From contig JALGVG010000001.1 in assembly GCA_029819875.1 (NCBI GenBank), positions 1 to 34,936 on the forward strand: 34,936 nucleotides of DNA, read 5' to 3'. Within the stretch, counting starts at the first letter, position 1. Each line of letters opens with the position of its first letter. Source of the DNA: Candidatus Zipacnadia bacterium (GTDB taxonomy: Bacteria > Armatimonadota > Zipacnadia > Zipacnadales > Zipacnadaceae). The notes under the pieces were generated by a model. It ran no database searches, had not been told where the DNA came from, and worked only from the letters and a program-made list of their open reading frames with translations. Shown here in pieces: positions 24,062-32,736 of the stretch. Position numbers and translations under genes: made by a program.

Positions 24062-24940
24062 ATGACAAGGGCGCCACAGCGGGCGGGCACCTTGTACCTG
24101 GTGGCCACGCCGATAGGGAACCTGGAGGACATCACCAGGCGCGCCGTGCGGATACTGGGGGAGGTGGACGTGGTAGCGGCCGAGGACACGCGGCGCACGC
24201 GCAAGCTGCTGGCAGCACTGGGTATCAGCAAGCCGCTGGAGAGCCTGCACGCAGACAGCGGCGCGCGCAAGGTGGAGCGGATAGTGGAACTTCTGCGCGG
24301 GGGCAAGGACGTGGCCCTCACCTCGGATGCAGGGACCCCGCTGATTGCAGACCCCGGCGCCGACCTCGTCCAGGCGTGCAACGAAGCGGGTATTGCGGTG
24401 GTGGCGGTGCCCGGCCCCAGCGCCGTGGCGGCAGCCATAGCGGTAGCCGGATTCGGTGGGGACAGGTTCCTCTTTGCCGGTTATCCACCGCGCAAAGCCG
24501 GCGAGCGCCGCCAGTTTCTTGAGCGCATCGCTGCTATGCCCTATCCCGTGGTGCTCTTCGAGGTCCCGCATCGCGTGGTGCAGACCCTGCAGCAGCTAAG
24601 CAGCATACTGGGCTGCGAACGGCAGGTAGTGGTCTGCCGGGAGTTGACCAAGCTTCACGAGGAGGTAGTGCGGGGGGCGGCGGTGCAGGTGGCAGCCGCA
24701 TTCGAACACAGAGAGCCGAAGGGTGAGTTTACCATCGTCATCGCTGCCGGGCGGCAAGCCTCCGGCCCGCCGGTCGCTGGTGATCCGCGGGCGGCCGCCG
24801 CACTGATGGCGCAGATGGGACTAAGCAGCAGGCAGATTACCGACGTGCTGGTCGCTGCTGCAGGGCTGGGTAGGAATGAAGCATACCGGCTGGCACTGCA
24901 GGCGCGCGAATCGAAAGATGAAGTTTCCGGCTCTGGCTAG
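24062..24940 (+). CDS. rsmI: 16S rRNA (cytidine-1402-2'-O)-methyltransferase
   Basis: A 292-residue methyltransferase of the tetrapyrrole-methylase fold. RsmI methylates the 2'-oxygen of C1402 in the 16S rRNA P site, helping decoding accuracy. Diagnostic segments are LYLVATPIGNLEDIT, AAEDTRRTRKLL, TSDAGTPLIADPG, VVAVPGPSA and FAGYPPRKAGERRQ. The length is normal and all S-adenosylmethionine-binding segments are present. The ATG at 24062 begins 4 bases after the nadE stop; the purine-rich GGTAGGGG just before it is the only ribosome site, so reinitiation after nadE is likely. It is convergent with the EamA gene, their stops separated by two bases. Confidence 0.95.
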   Translation: MTRAPQRAGTLYLVATPIGNLEDITRRAVRILGEVDVVAAEDTRRTRKLLAALGISKPLESLHADSGARKVERIVELLRGGKDVALTSDAGTPLIADPGADLVQACNEAGIAVVAVPGPSAVAAAIAVAGFGGDRFLFAGYPPRKAGERRQFLERIAAMPYPVVLFEVPHRVVQTLQQLSSILGCERQVVVCRELTKLHEEVVRGAAVQVAAAFEHREPKGEFTIVIAAGRQASGPPVAGDPRAAAALMAQMGLSSRQITDVLVAAAGLGRNEAYRLALQARESKDEVSGSG

Positions 24941-24942
24941 CT

Positions 24943-25404
24943 TCAGCTATCAACACCTCCTCCTGCGCTGGTCAAAACGCCGGATATGAGCAGTACGCCC
25001 ACCACCACCAAGACAATCCCCAGTCCCTTGGCCCAGGTCAGCTTTTCCCCGAGTATTACGACGGAAAGAAGTGCCAGTACCAGGGGGTAGGAAGAGGTGA
25101 CCGGCACCACGCGGGAGACCTCGTCGACGCGCAAGGCCATGTAGTAGGTCACTTGGCCGATAATGGGGCCGATCAAGGCCGCAACGACCGCCACCAGCAC
25201 AGCCCAACCGGGAGTGGCGGCCACCTCGGCGACGCGGCCGCTGAGCAAGCCGTAAACCAAGAAGATGCCGCCAATTATCACCGCGCGCAATGATACAAGG
25301 GAAAGGGCGGAAGGGAAAGCGCCTATTGCATATTTGTCCAAGACTGAACCTATTCCCCAGGCCACGATGGTGATGAAGCTAAGTATCAGTCCTTGAGTGC
25401 TCAT
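24943..25404 (-). CDS. Half-size EamA/DMT-family transporter
   Basis: A 153-residue protein with five hydrophobic segments (about 5-20, 33-55, 67-88, 98-118 and 123-144) matching one EamA repeat, including SSYPLVLALLSVVILGEKLTWAKGLGIVLVVVGV near the end. Normal DMT exporters have two such repeats in ten helices; this half-size form would have to act as a homodimer or with a partner. ATG 25404 has CGGAGG 12 bases upstream. The first segment AWGIGSVLDKYAIG is typical of the family N-terminus. It is the last gene of the minus-strand run after purB and the FGGY kinase, so it may move a related sugar or metabolite, but the substrate is unknown. Confidence 0.87.
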   Translation of the reverse strand: MSTQGLILSFITIVAWGIGSVLDKYAIGAFPSALSLVSLRAVIIGGIFLVYGLLSGRVAEVAATPGWAVLVAVVAALIGPIIGQVTYYMALRVDEVSRVVPVTSSYPLVLALLSVVILGEKLTWAKGLGIVLVVVGVLLISGVLTSAGGGVDS

Positions 25405-25434
25405 AATTTGTTGTTACCTCCGTTGGCGGTACGC

Positions 25435-25464
25435 AATAGACGGCGTATCAGGCGATCATATCAA
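25435..25464 (-). promoter_or_regulatory. Possible promoter of the EamA gene
   Basis: On the minus strand TTGATA (25464-25459) and TCTATT (25440-25435) are 18 bases apart, in the 127-base gap after the FGGY kinase gene. The -35 matches five of six consensus positions, the -10 four. Confidence 0.4.
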
Positions 25465-25531
25465 TGCGCCGCAGGGAAAACACCATGCGGCGGCAATGCA
25501 GGTTGGCATCGCCGCTTGGACCCGTTGCCGG

Positions 25532-27040
25532 CTAGTGCATCCTGTGCACGATGCTCTCAAGCGTCGGCCACAAGTCCTTGTAGATTGCGAAGTGTTCGGC
25601 ATACTGTTCATGAGCGCGGCTGTCAGGCGTGTAGACGGTTTGCTCACGCACAACCTGCTCGACGGCTTGCTGCACCGACTCGTAGACGCCGGTCGCCACT
25701 CCGCCGAGGATGGCACCGGCCTGGCAGCCGCTTTCAGTCACGCTGAGAGTGACAACCTCCTTGCCGGTGATGTCGGCTTTCAACTGCAACCACAAGGGAC
25801 TCTTGGCTCCACCGCCGGTGGCGCGCAGGCGCTGGGTGCTCACTCCGGCGCTCCCAAGGTACTCGATGTTGAGGGCCAGTTCATAGCATAGCCCTTCGAG
25901 AAGGGCCTTGATGAATGTCTTGCGGTCGGTGTCCAGGGTCAGGCCCACCAGCGCCCCCTTGGCCAGGGGATCGAGATAGGGCGTGCCCGAGCCGGCCAGG
26001 TAAGGAACCAGGTACAGGCCCGTTGGGCCGGTGGGAAGGTCGCTGAGGATGAGGTCGTAGACGTCCGCGCCTTCAGCTTGCGCTCGTTGAAGCTCGAGCT
26101 GCCCGAACTGGTCGCGGAACCAGCGCAGCACCGAGCCGCTGGTGTAGTTGAAGGCGATGGTCACGTACATGTCGTCGTAGACATGCGGGTAGCAACAGTA
26201 GTTGTACTTGAGCATCCGGGGGGTGAGAACGGGCTCATCAAAGGCCACGGTGATGCACTCGACTGTTCCCATGCCGTCCACGGCCAGGCCTTGGCGTATT
26301 ACGCCCGCACCGAGGGCATTCATGGGCTGGTCGTGACCTCCGGCCACCACCAGGCAGCCGGCCGGCAAGCCCACCTCCTCTGCGGGGCCGGCCGCTAACT
26401 CCCCCACCACCTCGCCCGGGCGGATGGGCTCGGCAAACAGGTCGCTGTCGATACCGGCTACTTGGAGTAATTCGTCCGCCCACTTCTTGGCCACGACATC
26501 AAAGGCCATGGTGCGGCCGGCCAGCGACCAGTCAAGCCGGGGAGTCAGCCCCAGCTTTAGATGAACGATTTCGGGCCACAGCAGGTACTTGCTGGTGGCC
26601 TGGTGGACCTCGGGGGCATGTTCCTTCAGCCACATTATCTTGTTCAGCGTAAAGCTGGAGTGGGGCGGCATTCCGGTTATCGAGAAGACGCGTTGCGCCC
26701 CCGGAGTCTGCTGCCAGCGTTGCGCCTGCTGCACGGCGCGACTGTCAGGCGAGACGATGCAGTTGTACAGGAATCTGCCCTGGGCGTCGACGGGCGTGAA
26801 GGCCTCGCCAAGGGCCGAGATGCACAGGGCGCGGACAGGATCGTGACGGGCACCGGCCGCGGCCTGCGCGATGACCTGGCATATCGCCGACCACACCTCG
26901 TCGGGCCGCAACTCGATCATGCCCGGGCCGGGGTAGACCTCGGCATACTCGCGGTAGGCCTGCGACAGGAGGCGGCCTTCCTCGTCGAACACAACAGCCT
27001 TGGTGCCGGTTGAACCGATGTCAAGCCCCATCAATGACAC
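25532..27040 (-). CDS. FGGY-family carbohydrate kinase
   Basis: A 502-residue kinase of the FGGY family (xylulokinase, gluconate, glycerol and fuculose kinases), which phosphorylates imported sugars or polyols. The N-terminal phosphate-binding loop is GLDIGSTGTKAVVFD; the mid-protein GGHDQPMNALGAG contains the catalytic aspartate, and ATGGGAKSPLWLQLKADITG is the C-terminal signature with the adenosine motif. GTG 27040 is preceded by GGAGG at 7 bases; the ATG at 27055 lies before that site and is less likely. The GGHDQ form differs from the GGGDN of typical xylulokinase, so I give no gene symbol. It lies 17 bases after purB, with which it is probably cotranscribed, and before the EamA gene. 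Confidence 0.93.
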   Translation of the reverse strand: MSLMGLDIGSTGTKAVVFDEEGRLLSQAYREYAEVYPGPGMIELRPDEVWSAICQVIAQAAAGARHDPVRALCISALGEAFTPVDAQGRFLYNCIVSPDSRAVQQAQRWQQTPGAQRVFSITGMPPHSSFTLNKIMWLKEHAPEVHQATSKYLLWPEIVHLKLGLTPRLDWSLAGRTMAFDVVAKKWADELLQVAGIDSDLFAEPIRPGEVVGELAAGPAEEVGLPAGCLVVAGGHDQPMNALGAGVIRQGLAVDGMGTVECITVAFDEPVLTPRMLKYNYCCYPHVYDDMYVTIAFNYTSGSVLRWFRDQFGQLELQRAQAEGADVYDLILSDLPTGPTGLYLVPYLAGSGTPYLDPLAKGALVGLTLDTDRKTFIKALLEGLCYELALNIEYLGSAGVSTQRLRATGGGAKSPLWLQLKADITGKEVVTLSVTESGCQAGAILGGVATGVYESVQQAVEQVVREQTVYTPDSRAHEQYAEHFAIYKDLWPTLESIVHRMH

Positions 27041-27057
27041 GTCATCACCTCCCATTG

Positions 27058-28449
27058 TCAGAGCCCGAGACGCTCGCGCCACAGGGCACAGACGGTTTGC
27101 GTCTTGCGGGCGGCGATGCCCGTATATTTGCGCGGGTCTCGGAGCAGCTCTTGCTGGTGGTCAGTGAACTTGTCCAGGTAAGGGCGCAGTTCCTCGCTTT
27201 CCCGCAGCAGCTCCAGCAGGGGCCGGCCTGTGCTCTGCGCTTGCAGGGTCAGCTTGCGGACTGCTTCATGCGCATCCGGGTGGCCGTGGGCTGCCAACAA
27301 GATGTATGCCGGTTCGGCCGCCACCATGCCGCTTGTGAGGTCGAAATTGCGGGACATGCGCTCCTCGTCGGTGACCAGCTTGCCCATGATTCTCTGCATG
27401 CGGCGGACGGCGGATACCAATGCCACCACGATCTCGGGCAGGAAACGGCCGGAGGCGGAGTTCGTAAGGTCGCGCTGGTGCTCGGAGAGCTGGTCGGCAT
27501 AGACAGTGACCATTCGCGGCATGAACGCCTTCCACATGGACTTGACGTTTTCAAAGTTCCAAGGGTTGCGCTTGTGCGGCATCGTGGAGGAGCCGACCTG
27601 CTGGCTTTCGAAGCGTTCGCCGACTTCCGCTATCTCCGTGCGTTGCAGGTGGCGCATGTCATCGGCAAGGTCGGCCAGCACGCTGAATGTGGAAATCAGC
27701 GTGTGCACGAAATCGCACAGCGGCTCCGGTTCGACGATCTGCGTGGAGGTGATGGAGGGCTTAAGCCCCAGCCTCGCCAGCACCTCGGCCTCGAACTGCT
27801 CGGGGTCGGGAAAGAAGAGGCTGGAGGCATTGTACGCTCCCACGGCACCGCTGAGCTTGCCGCGGAGGTTGTCGGCGGCGGCACGTATGGCCTCAATGCG
27901 TCCCCCCAGGCGGCTCACGTAGCCGGCCAGGGCGAAGCCGAAGGTGATGGGCACGGCGTGCTGGCCATGGGTGCGGCCCATCTGGATAGTATCCTTTTCG
28001 CGCAGGGCGAGGTCGACGAGTATCTTTTCCAGTTCCAGGAGCTGGGGGATGATGACGGCGTGGGCGCATTGCTTGAAGCGCCAGGCAATGGCGGTATCAA
28101 TGACATCGAAGCTGGTCAACGACAGGTGAATAAAGGGGCGGGCGGCTGCAGAGACCTTGCTGCGCAGCACGTTGACGAGGGCGCGGATATTATGATGGAT
28201 ACGCGCCTCCTCGGCGGCAACCTCCTCGGGCTGCACCTCGGCGGCGGCGCGGGCCACCTCCTCGGCCACCTGCGGCGGGCAGATGCCGCGTGCCGCCAGC
28301 ACCTGCACGACCGCCACCTCCACCTTCAGCTCCGAGGCGACGCGGGCCCGCTCGGTGACATAAGGCCCCAGCAGTTCCTTGAGCTTTTCATCCTGCCCAT
28401 AATAGCGAAAATCCAGCGGTGAAACGCAGTCGAAGATGTTGATTTGCAT
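27058..28449 (-). CDS. purB: Adenylosuccinate lyase
   Basis: A 463-residue lyase of the fumarase/aspartase superfamily. PurB acts twice in purine synthesis, releasing fumarate from SAICAR and from adenylosuccinate. The superfamily signature GSSTMPHKRNP is present, with the catalytic serine in this loop, as are SLTSFDVIDTA, MGRTHGQHAVP with the general-acid histidine, and SEHQRDLTNSASGR. The start MQINIFDCVSPLDFRYYG is typical of PurB of this length class. ATG 28449 has GAGGTG 6 bases upstream; an in-frame extension to 28491 has no support. It is preceded by the secreted glycosidase gene (55 bases) and followed by the FGGY kinase gene (17 bases); these look unrelated in function. Confidence 0.94.
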   Translation of the reverse strand: MQINIFDCVSPLDFRYYGQDEKLKELLGPYVTERARVASELKVEVAVVQVLAARGICPPQVAEEVARAAAEVQPEEVAAEEARIHHNIRALVNVLRSKVSAAARPFIHLSLTSFDVIDTAIAWRFKQCAHAVIIPQLLELEKILVDLALREKDTIQMGRTHGQHAVPITFGFALAGYVSRLGGRIEAIRAAADNLRGKLSGAVGAYNASSLFFPDPEQFEAEVLARLGLKPSITSTQIVEPEPLCDFVHTLISTFSVLADLADDMRHLQRTEIAEVGERFESQQVGSSTMPHKRNPWNFENVKSMWKAFMPRMVTVYADQLSEHQRDLTNSASGRFLPEIVVALVSAVRRMQRIMGKLVTDEERMSRNFDLTSGMVAAEPAYILLAAHGHPDAHEAVRKLTLQAQSTGRPLLELLRESEELRPYLDKFTDHQQELLRDPRKYTGIAARKTQTVCALWRERLGL

Positions 28450-28504
28450 TGAGCCCACCTCGTGCCGACAGTCATCCGACTGTTTGGCCAACTATGCGCG
28501 GTTA

Positions 28505-30886
28505 CTAGCCGGCAGGCGTAAACTCCAGCAGCAAGGCACCTGCGGGATAATCCAGCTCCGGGCGGCCGGGACAGCGCTCGCGGCCATCCTTGTTGTATGC
28601 CGTCACCACGACAGGGCCGCCCAGGCCGGGCAAGCGGATACGCGTGGCAGGTGTGTCGCAAAACAGCAGCCAACGATCGTTATCGCGAGCCAGTTCCACC
28701 ACGGCATCCCGCGCCCATACGCGGAGAATTTCGTTGCCGGCCAGCGATACTATCAGCGGATCTTCGGCAGCACCCGTGCAGGTGACGATGGGACCGCTGC
28801 CGGCTTGTCGCAGCAAGTAGATGTCCCCTTCATCGGCATGCTGATGAAGGGTGACCTGTTGGCCGGAATTGCCCGCGCCGCCTACCAGCTTCAACAGCCA
28901 GCGGCGGGATTCGGCGGGCGGCCGTCCGTCCAGGGCGAACCAGACGACCGCTCCTGGAGACGGCCCGTTACGCACCTGCAGACCACCCTCCACGGTCAGG
29001 TTATTGTTCGCCAGGTTACCGGCCAGGGCCTCCACCCCTGTCCCATGCAGGCGCAGCAATCCCTGCCGGGGGAGGCAGTCGAGTAGCCCTTCAGAAGGCC
29101 CCAAACGAGCGGTTTCGCCCACCTTCTCACGCACCAGCGCCGGCAGCGCGTCGGTGGATTGACCGCGCCAGCGCTGCGGACCAAGCGCGGGCGGGGGCGC
29201 CTGCGGCTCGGCAGCGAAATAGGCAGCACCGGCACCGGCGCCGGGCGAAACTTCCAGGAGCAGGTCAGGTCTGCGGGGATAGGCATGCAGGGGGAACAGG
29301 TTACCCATCCGGCACCATCCCCCCAGCTCGTAGATGCTGTCCAGCAACGCGTCATCGCGAGCCCGGTACATATCCTGGGGGCCGAAGGCAACAGCGACAC
29401 CAATCGGCGCCGGCCGTATCAGGCGCTGGAGGAATATGCGCCCTGCAAGGGGGGCGATGCCCCAGCGCGTGGGGTCGCGGGCGACGTTGAAGTAGTCCAG
29501 CCGCGTCTTGGCGGCGCGCGTATCGTAGGTGAACAGGATGAGAGCGTCCACGTCGTTAAGTGCGGCGTAGGCGGCGGCCTGGAGCAGCCCCGCAGCACGG
29601 TAGGGATTGGGCCAACAGATGTTGAACTCGCGCAGTACCAGAGGCTTGCCCAGCACGCGAGGACCGCACAGACGCCGCAACAAGCTGTCGGCCATGTGCG
29701 CGCCAAGGGGGTTGTTCATCGTAACGAAGGCGGGAGGTCGCCAGTTGCCGGCGGGAAACATCGGGTGGCTGAAGTAGTAGTTGCAGCCGATCGCGTCCAG
29801 CTCCGCGGCCACGGAGAACACGTCGGCAGGATCTGTGGTGTCGGTGACCGCCAACAGCGGTACCTTGACACCCAGGCGGCGGAGATTGTCGCGCATGGTG
29901 GCGAAGTACTCGCGGTGGACATCGGCCATGAACCGCCGGACGTCGGCCGTGCGGCCCGCCGAGGGCGGACAGGCATCAGAGATGCCCGGTAACATCACCG
30001 TCCCTGCTTCTATGCTTTCGCCTGCTGCCAGCACGCGCCGGCCGGCATGGCCGCCGCTCCAGGCCTTGCGCAGCGCCTCGGTCGTCGAGAACCGCCGGCG
30101 TAGCCAGAAGTTCCACCTGCGCACCAACTCTTGCCGATAGGCAGGTAGCAATTCACGCCACTTGTCCTTGGTGATGAACAGGCCGTTTTCGTCGCAAAGC
30201 TCGATCATGCAAACGGCCGGGTCGTCGCAATATGATAAGCCGGTATAAGGGTTGACGTGTTCGGAGAGCAACTGGCGCGCGTACTGTAGCTGCAGCTCTA
30301 TCAAGCGCTCGGAGAAGACCGCATACGGCTTTGCCCCGCGGCCTAGCTGCTCACCATTTACCACGCCCTCGCTCTGGTAAAATGTCCGGTAGCTGAGCAG
30401 GTCGATATACACATATATTCCACGCTGCTTGAGGGCGGCAATCCAGTAGTCGAGTGCATCCAGTTTACGAGGATCTACGCGGGGGTATTGTCCCGCCCGG
30501 TCAGGCGGGAGCAATCCCTGCGGACCGTCGAGGTGATGGAAGCGGACGAGGTTGAAGCCGGCCCGCGCCAAGCGGTCGCAGGCGGCGTCAATGACATCAT
30601 GGGGTTGAAAGACGGCGTCGTTTGCGATGTTGATGCCCCAGAATACGGCGCGCCGCCCATTCTCGAAGTAGAAGTGACCGTCGGTTCCGGCAAACAGGAA
30701 GCCCTCGCGGCCGGCCGGAGCGGAGAGCGTGGGAGCAAAGTCCACCAGGCATGCATCCGGCAGCCGCGAGCCGTTGACGTCAAGATGAGGCACGTAGCCG
30801 GAGACGTCCAGCGATGGCAGCCCCTGCCCCGACCCGGCCCGGCAGCAGGCGGCGGCCAGCAACACGATCCAGCCCCAAGCGCTCAT
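28505..30886 (-). CDS. Secreted clan GH-A-like glycoside hydrolase
   Basis: A 793-residue exported protein. A signal peptide (to about residue 20) is followed by a TIM-barrel glycosidase region resembling GH5/GH42-type enzymes: VFWGINIAND (81-90), LARAGFNLVRFHHLD (106-120), the acid/base region MIELCDENGL (227-236, Glu233) and the nucleophile region LVLREFN (Glu420). Clan GH-A normally has Asn just before the acid/base; here it is Asp232. After the barrel, residues about 500-793 form beta-rich domains of unknown type. ATG 30886 overlaps the stop of the deacetylase gene as ATGA, so the enzymes are made together and may act on the same polysaccharide, perhaps a surface or matrix polymer. The substrate is not known. 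Confidence 0.83.
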   Translation of the reverse strand: MSAWGWIVLLAAACCRAGSGQGLPSLDVSGYVPHLDVNGSRLPDACLVDFAPTLSAPAGREGFLFAGTDGHFYFENGRRAVFWGINIANDAVFQPHDVIDAACDRLARAGFNLVRFHHLDGPQGLLPPDRAGQYPRVDPRKLDALDYWIAALKQRGIYVYIDLLSYRTFYQSEGVVNGEQLGRGAKPYAVFSERLIELQLQYARQLLSEHVNPYTGLSYCDDPAVCMIELCDENGLFITKDKWRELLPAYRQELVRRWNFWLRRRFSTTEALRKAWSGGHAGRRVLAAGESIEAGTVMLPGISDACPPSAGRTADVRRFMADVHREYFATMRDNLRRLGVKVPLLAVTDTTDPADVFSVAAELDAIGCNYYFSHPMFPAGNWRPPAFVTMNNPLGAHMADSLLRRLCGPRVLGKPLVLREFNICWPNPYRAAGLLQAAAYAALNDVDALILFTYDTRAAKTRLDYFNVARDPTRWGIAPLAGRIFLQRLIRPAPIGVAVAFGPQDMYRARDDALLDSIYELGGWCRMGNLFPLHAYPRRPDLLLEVSPGAGAGAAYFAAEPQAPPPALGPQRWRGQSTDALPALVREKVGETARLGPSEGLLDCLPRQGLLRLHGTGVEALAGNLANNNLTVEGGLQVRNGPSPGAVVWFALDGRPPAESRRWLLKLVGGAGNSGQQVTLHQHADEGDIYLLRQAGSGPIVTCTGAAEDPLIVSLAGNEILRVWARDAVVELARDNDRWLLFCDTPATRIRLPGLGGPVVVTAYNKDGRERCPGRPELDYPAGALLLEFTPAG

Positions 30887-32736
30887 CGCCCCCCACCCTC
30901 CGCCTGCTTGAGGCTGACCATCGCCAGGCCCTCTTTCGCCAGCCCGGGAAGCAACAGCGGCAGCACCTTCGTGGTTATGTCCTCACCATTGTGCAACAGC
31001 ACGATGCTGCCGGAGGAGATGTCCTCCAACATTCCCCTTGCGACTGCCTGCGGATCATCGGTGGTGTAGTTACAGATATTGCAATTCCAAAACACCGTGG
31101 TAAAGCCCAAGGTGGCCGCGGCCCGGCGCACGATGTCGCTATAGTGGCCGCCCGGGGGGCGGAACTTGGTGACCCGGATGCCGCAGGCGCGGTGAATGGC
31201 GGCACGGGTGCGCACCAATTCCCGCTCCACCTCAAGCTCGTCGAGCCCTTGCAGGTCGCGGTGGGTGTACGAGTGGCAGGCCAGCTCATGCCCGCGGGAA
31301 GCAATCTGCGCCGCCAGCTCCGGGTACTGGTCAACCTGCTTGCCTACCAGGAAAAACGTCGCGTGGGCAGAGTAACGATCCAACAGGTTCAAAATCCAGG
31401 GCGTGACCTGGGGATGGGGGCCGTCATCGAAGGTGAGGGCGACATATTTCCCCGAAGGGGGCAGGCGATACAGCTCCGGCCGCGACAAGGGGATTGACAA
31501 TCCCGCGCGGCGATAGGCACGCAGCAGGTCGGCACGCAGCAGCGGCAGTGCAGGAGAATAGGAGAAGGCGTACTCATAGGCGGCAAGCGCCGCCTGTGGC
31601 TGGGAGAGCGCGTCCAGCAGTCGGCCCCGCAGATGGGCGTAAGCCGCCGGTGGCAGGCGCAAGGCCAGGGCACGCTGCAAGAAGCGGTCGGCCGCCCGGC
31701 GCGCAGCGCGTTCTGCAACAGCAAGCGTCCTGTGGCCGTTGTCCACGTGAATCTCAACGCTGGCAGAGCCGACCACCGTGCCGCTTGCCGAGTAGGCATT
31801 GACTGTCAATTGGTGGACACCGTCGGGAACCTGCAATGTATTGACAATGATAGCGTAGGGCTGGACATTGCTGATGCCACAGAAGCGGTCGGCGAGCAGC
31901 ACGGTCACGTAAGCCGGCTCCAGCGTGGGACTGACGCGGACGGTGACCCTGATTGTCCCACGGACCGTGGCACCGCCGGCAGGATTGAGAATGGTCACCG
32001 CCCCGGCAGACAGAGGCGACGGGGGCGGGGCTGTCACGGCCACTTCCGCCGCCTTGCCCAAGCCCTGCTGTACCCAGTAGCGCGCCGGTGGAGAAAAGAC
32101 GCAAGAAGGCACGACTACTCCCAGCTCCTCGGCAGCGGGAGAGGGGGCGGAATCAAGGGCGGACAGTCCCTGCAGCGGCTGCCCGCCGGCCAGTGAGGCG
32201 GCAGCCAGCACGTAGGCGGCTAATGCGTTATGTGGCTGCCGGCGCAACACGCTGCCGGCTTGCTGTTGCGCCGAGGTATACAGCCCGGCAGCGCACAAGG
32301 CGTAAGCGATAGCTGCTTGCACCGACTCCCTGTCCTCGAGGGGCAAGGCCATGACATAGCGGTAGGCCTGCAATGCACCGCTAAAATCGCCGGCCAGGCA
32401 GCGCGCAGCCCCGATACCCAGTTGCGCGGAGGGCAGGCGCGGTTGAAGGGCGGCGGCCATCTCGAAATCTTCAGCGGCCTCCCCTATCCGCCCGGCGAGC
32501 AGGCCGACGATGCCGCGTCCCACCAGCGCCTCGGCACACTCACTATCAGAGGCCAAGGCCGCCTGGAAGTGTTGCGCCGCTAACCCGGGGCGGCCGTCGC
32601 GCAGCCAGCGGCAGCCTTCGAGCAGGGCACTTGCACTCCAGGCGGGCGTCAGGCAGGCCAACGCCAGGCCCCACACAGCCAGGCCTGGCGCGTTGAACCT
32701 GGACTTGCCGGCTCTTAACACCGTAGTGTGATTCAC
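30883..32736 (-). CDS. TPR/Ig-like/NodB polysaccharide deacetylase
   Basis: A 617-residue exported protein. A basic N-terminus and hydrophobic segment (about 16-37) form a signal peptide or anchor. TPR-like repeats fill about 38-200, an Ig-like beta-sandwich follows about 245-332 (NPAGGATVRGTIRVTVRV), then more helical repeats, and a NodB deacetylase domain about 430-610. Its motifs are TFDDGP (435-440), HSYTH (488-492), RPPGG (526-530) and LLH (580-582), so the Asp-His-His metal triad is present. Motif 4, normally DxxDW, reads NICNY, with Asp replaced by Asn and Trp by Tyr. It would remove N-acetyl groups from a polysaccharide such as peptidoglycan or a poly-GlcNAc. The GTG start at 32736 overlaps the birA stop (GTGA) and relies on translational coupling. 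Confidence 0.88.
   Translation of the reverse strand: MNHTTVLRAGKSRFNAPGLAVWGLALACLTPAWSASALLEGCRWLRDGRPGLAAQHFQAALASDSECAEALVGRGIVGLLAGRIGEAAEDFEMAAALQPRLPSAQLGIGAARCLAGDFSGALQAYRYVMALPLEDRESVQAAIAYALCAAGLYTSAQQQAGSVLRRQPHNALAAYVLAAASLAGGQPLQGLSALDSAPSPAAEELGVVVPSCVFSPPARYWVQQGLGKAAEVAVTAPPPSPLSAGAVTILNPAGGATVRGTIRVTVRVSPTLEPAYVTVLLADRFCGISNVQPYAIIVNTLQVPDGVHQLTVNAYSASGTVVGSASVEIHVDNGHRTLAVAERAARRAADRFLQRALALRLPPAAYAHLRGRLLDALSQPQAALAAYEYAFSYSPALPLLRADLLRAYRRAGLSIPLSRPELYRLPPSGKYVALTFDDGPHPQVTPWILNLLDRYSAHATFFLVGKQVDQYPELAAQIASRGHELACHSYTHRDLQGLDELEVERELVRTRAAIHRACGIRVTKFRPPGGHYSDIVRRAAATLGFTTVFWNCNICNYTTDDPQAVARGMLEDISSGSIVLLHNGEDITTKVLPLLLPGLAKEGLAMVSLKQAEGGGR

Noticed and set aside
27010-28422. 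Long open reading frame on the plus strand opposite purB (and similar frames opposite DUF3604, the phosphoesterase and others).
   Set aside because: They are antisense shadows in G+C-rich DNA with no family match or ribosome site; the genes on the other strand carry complete motifs.
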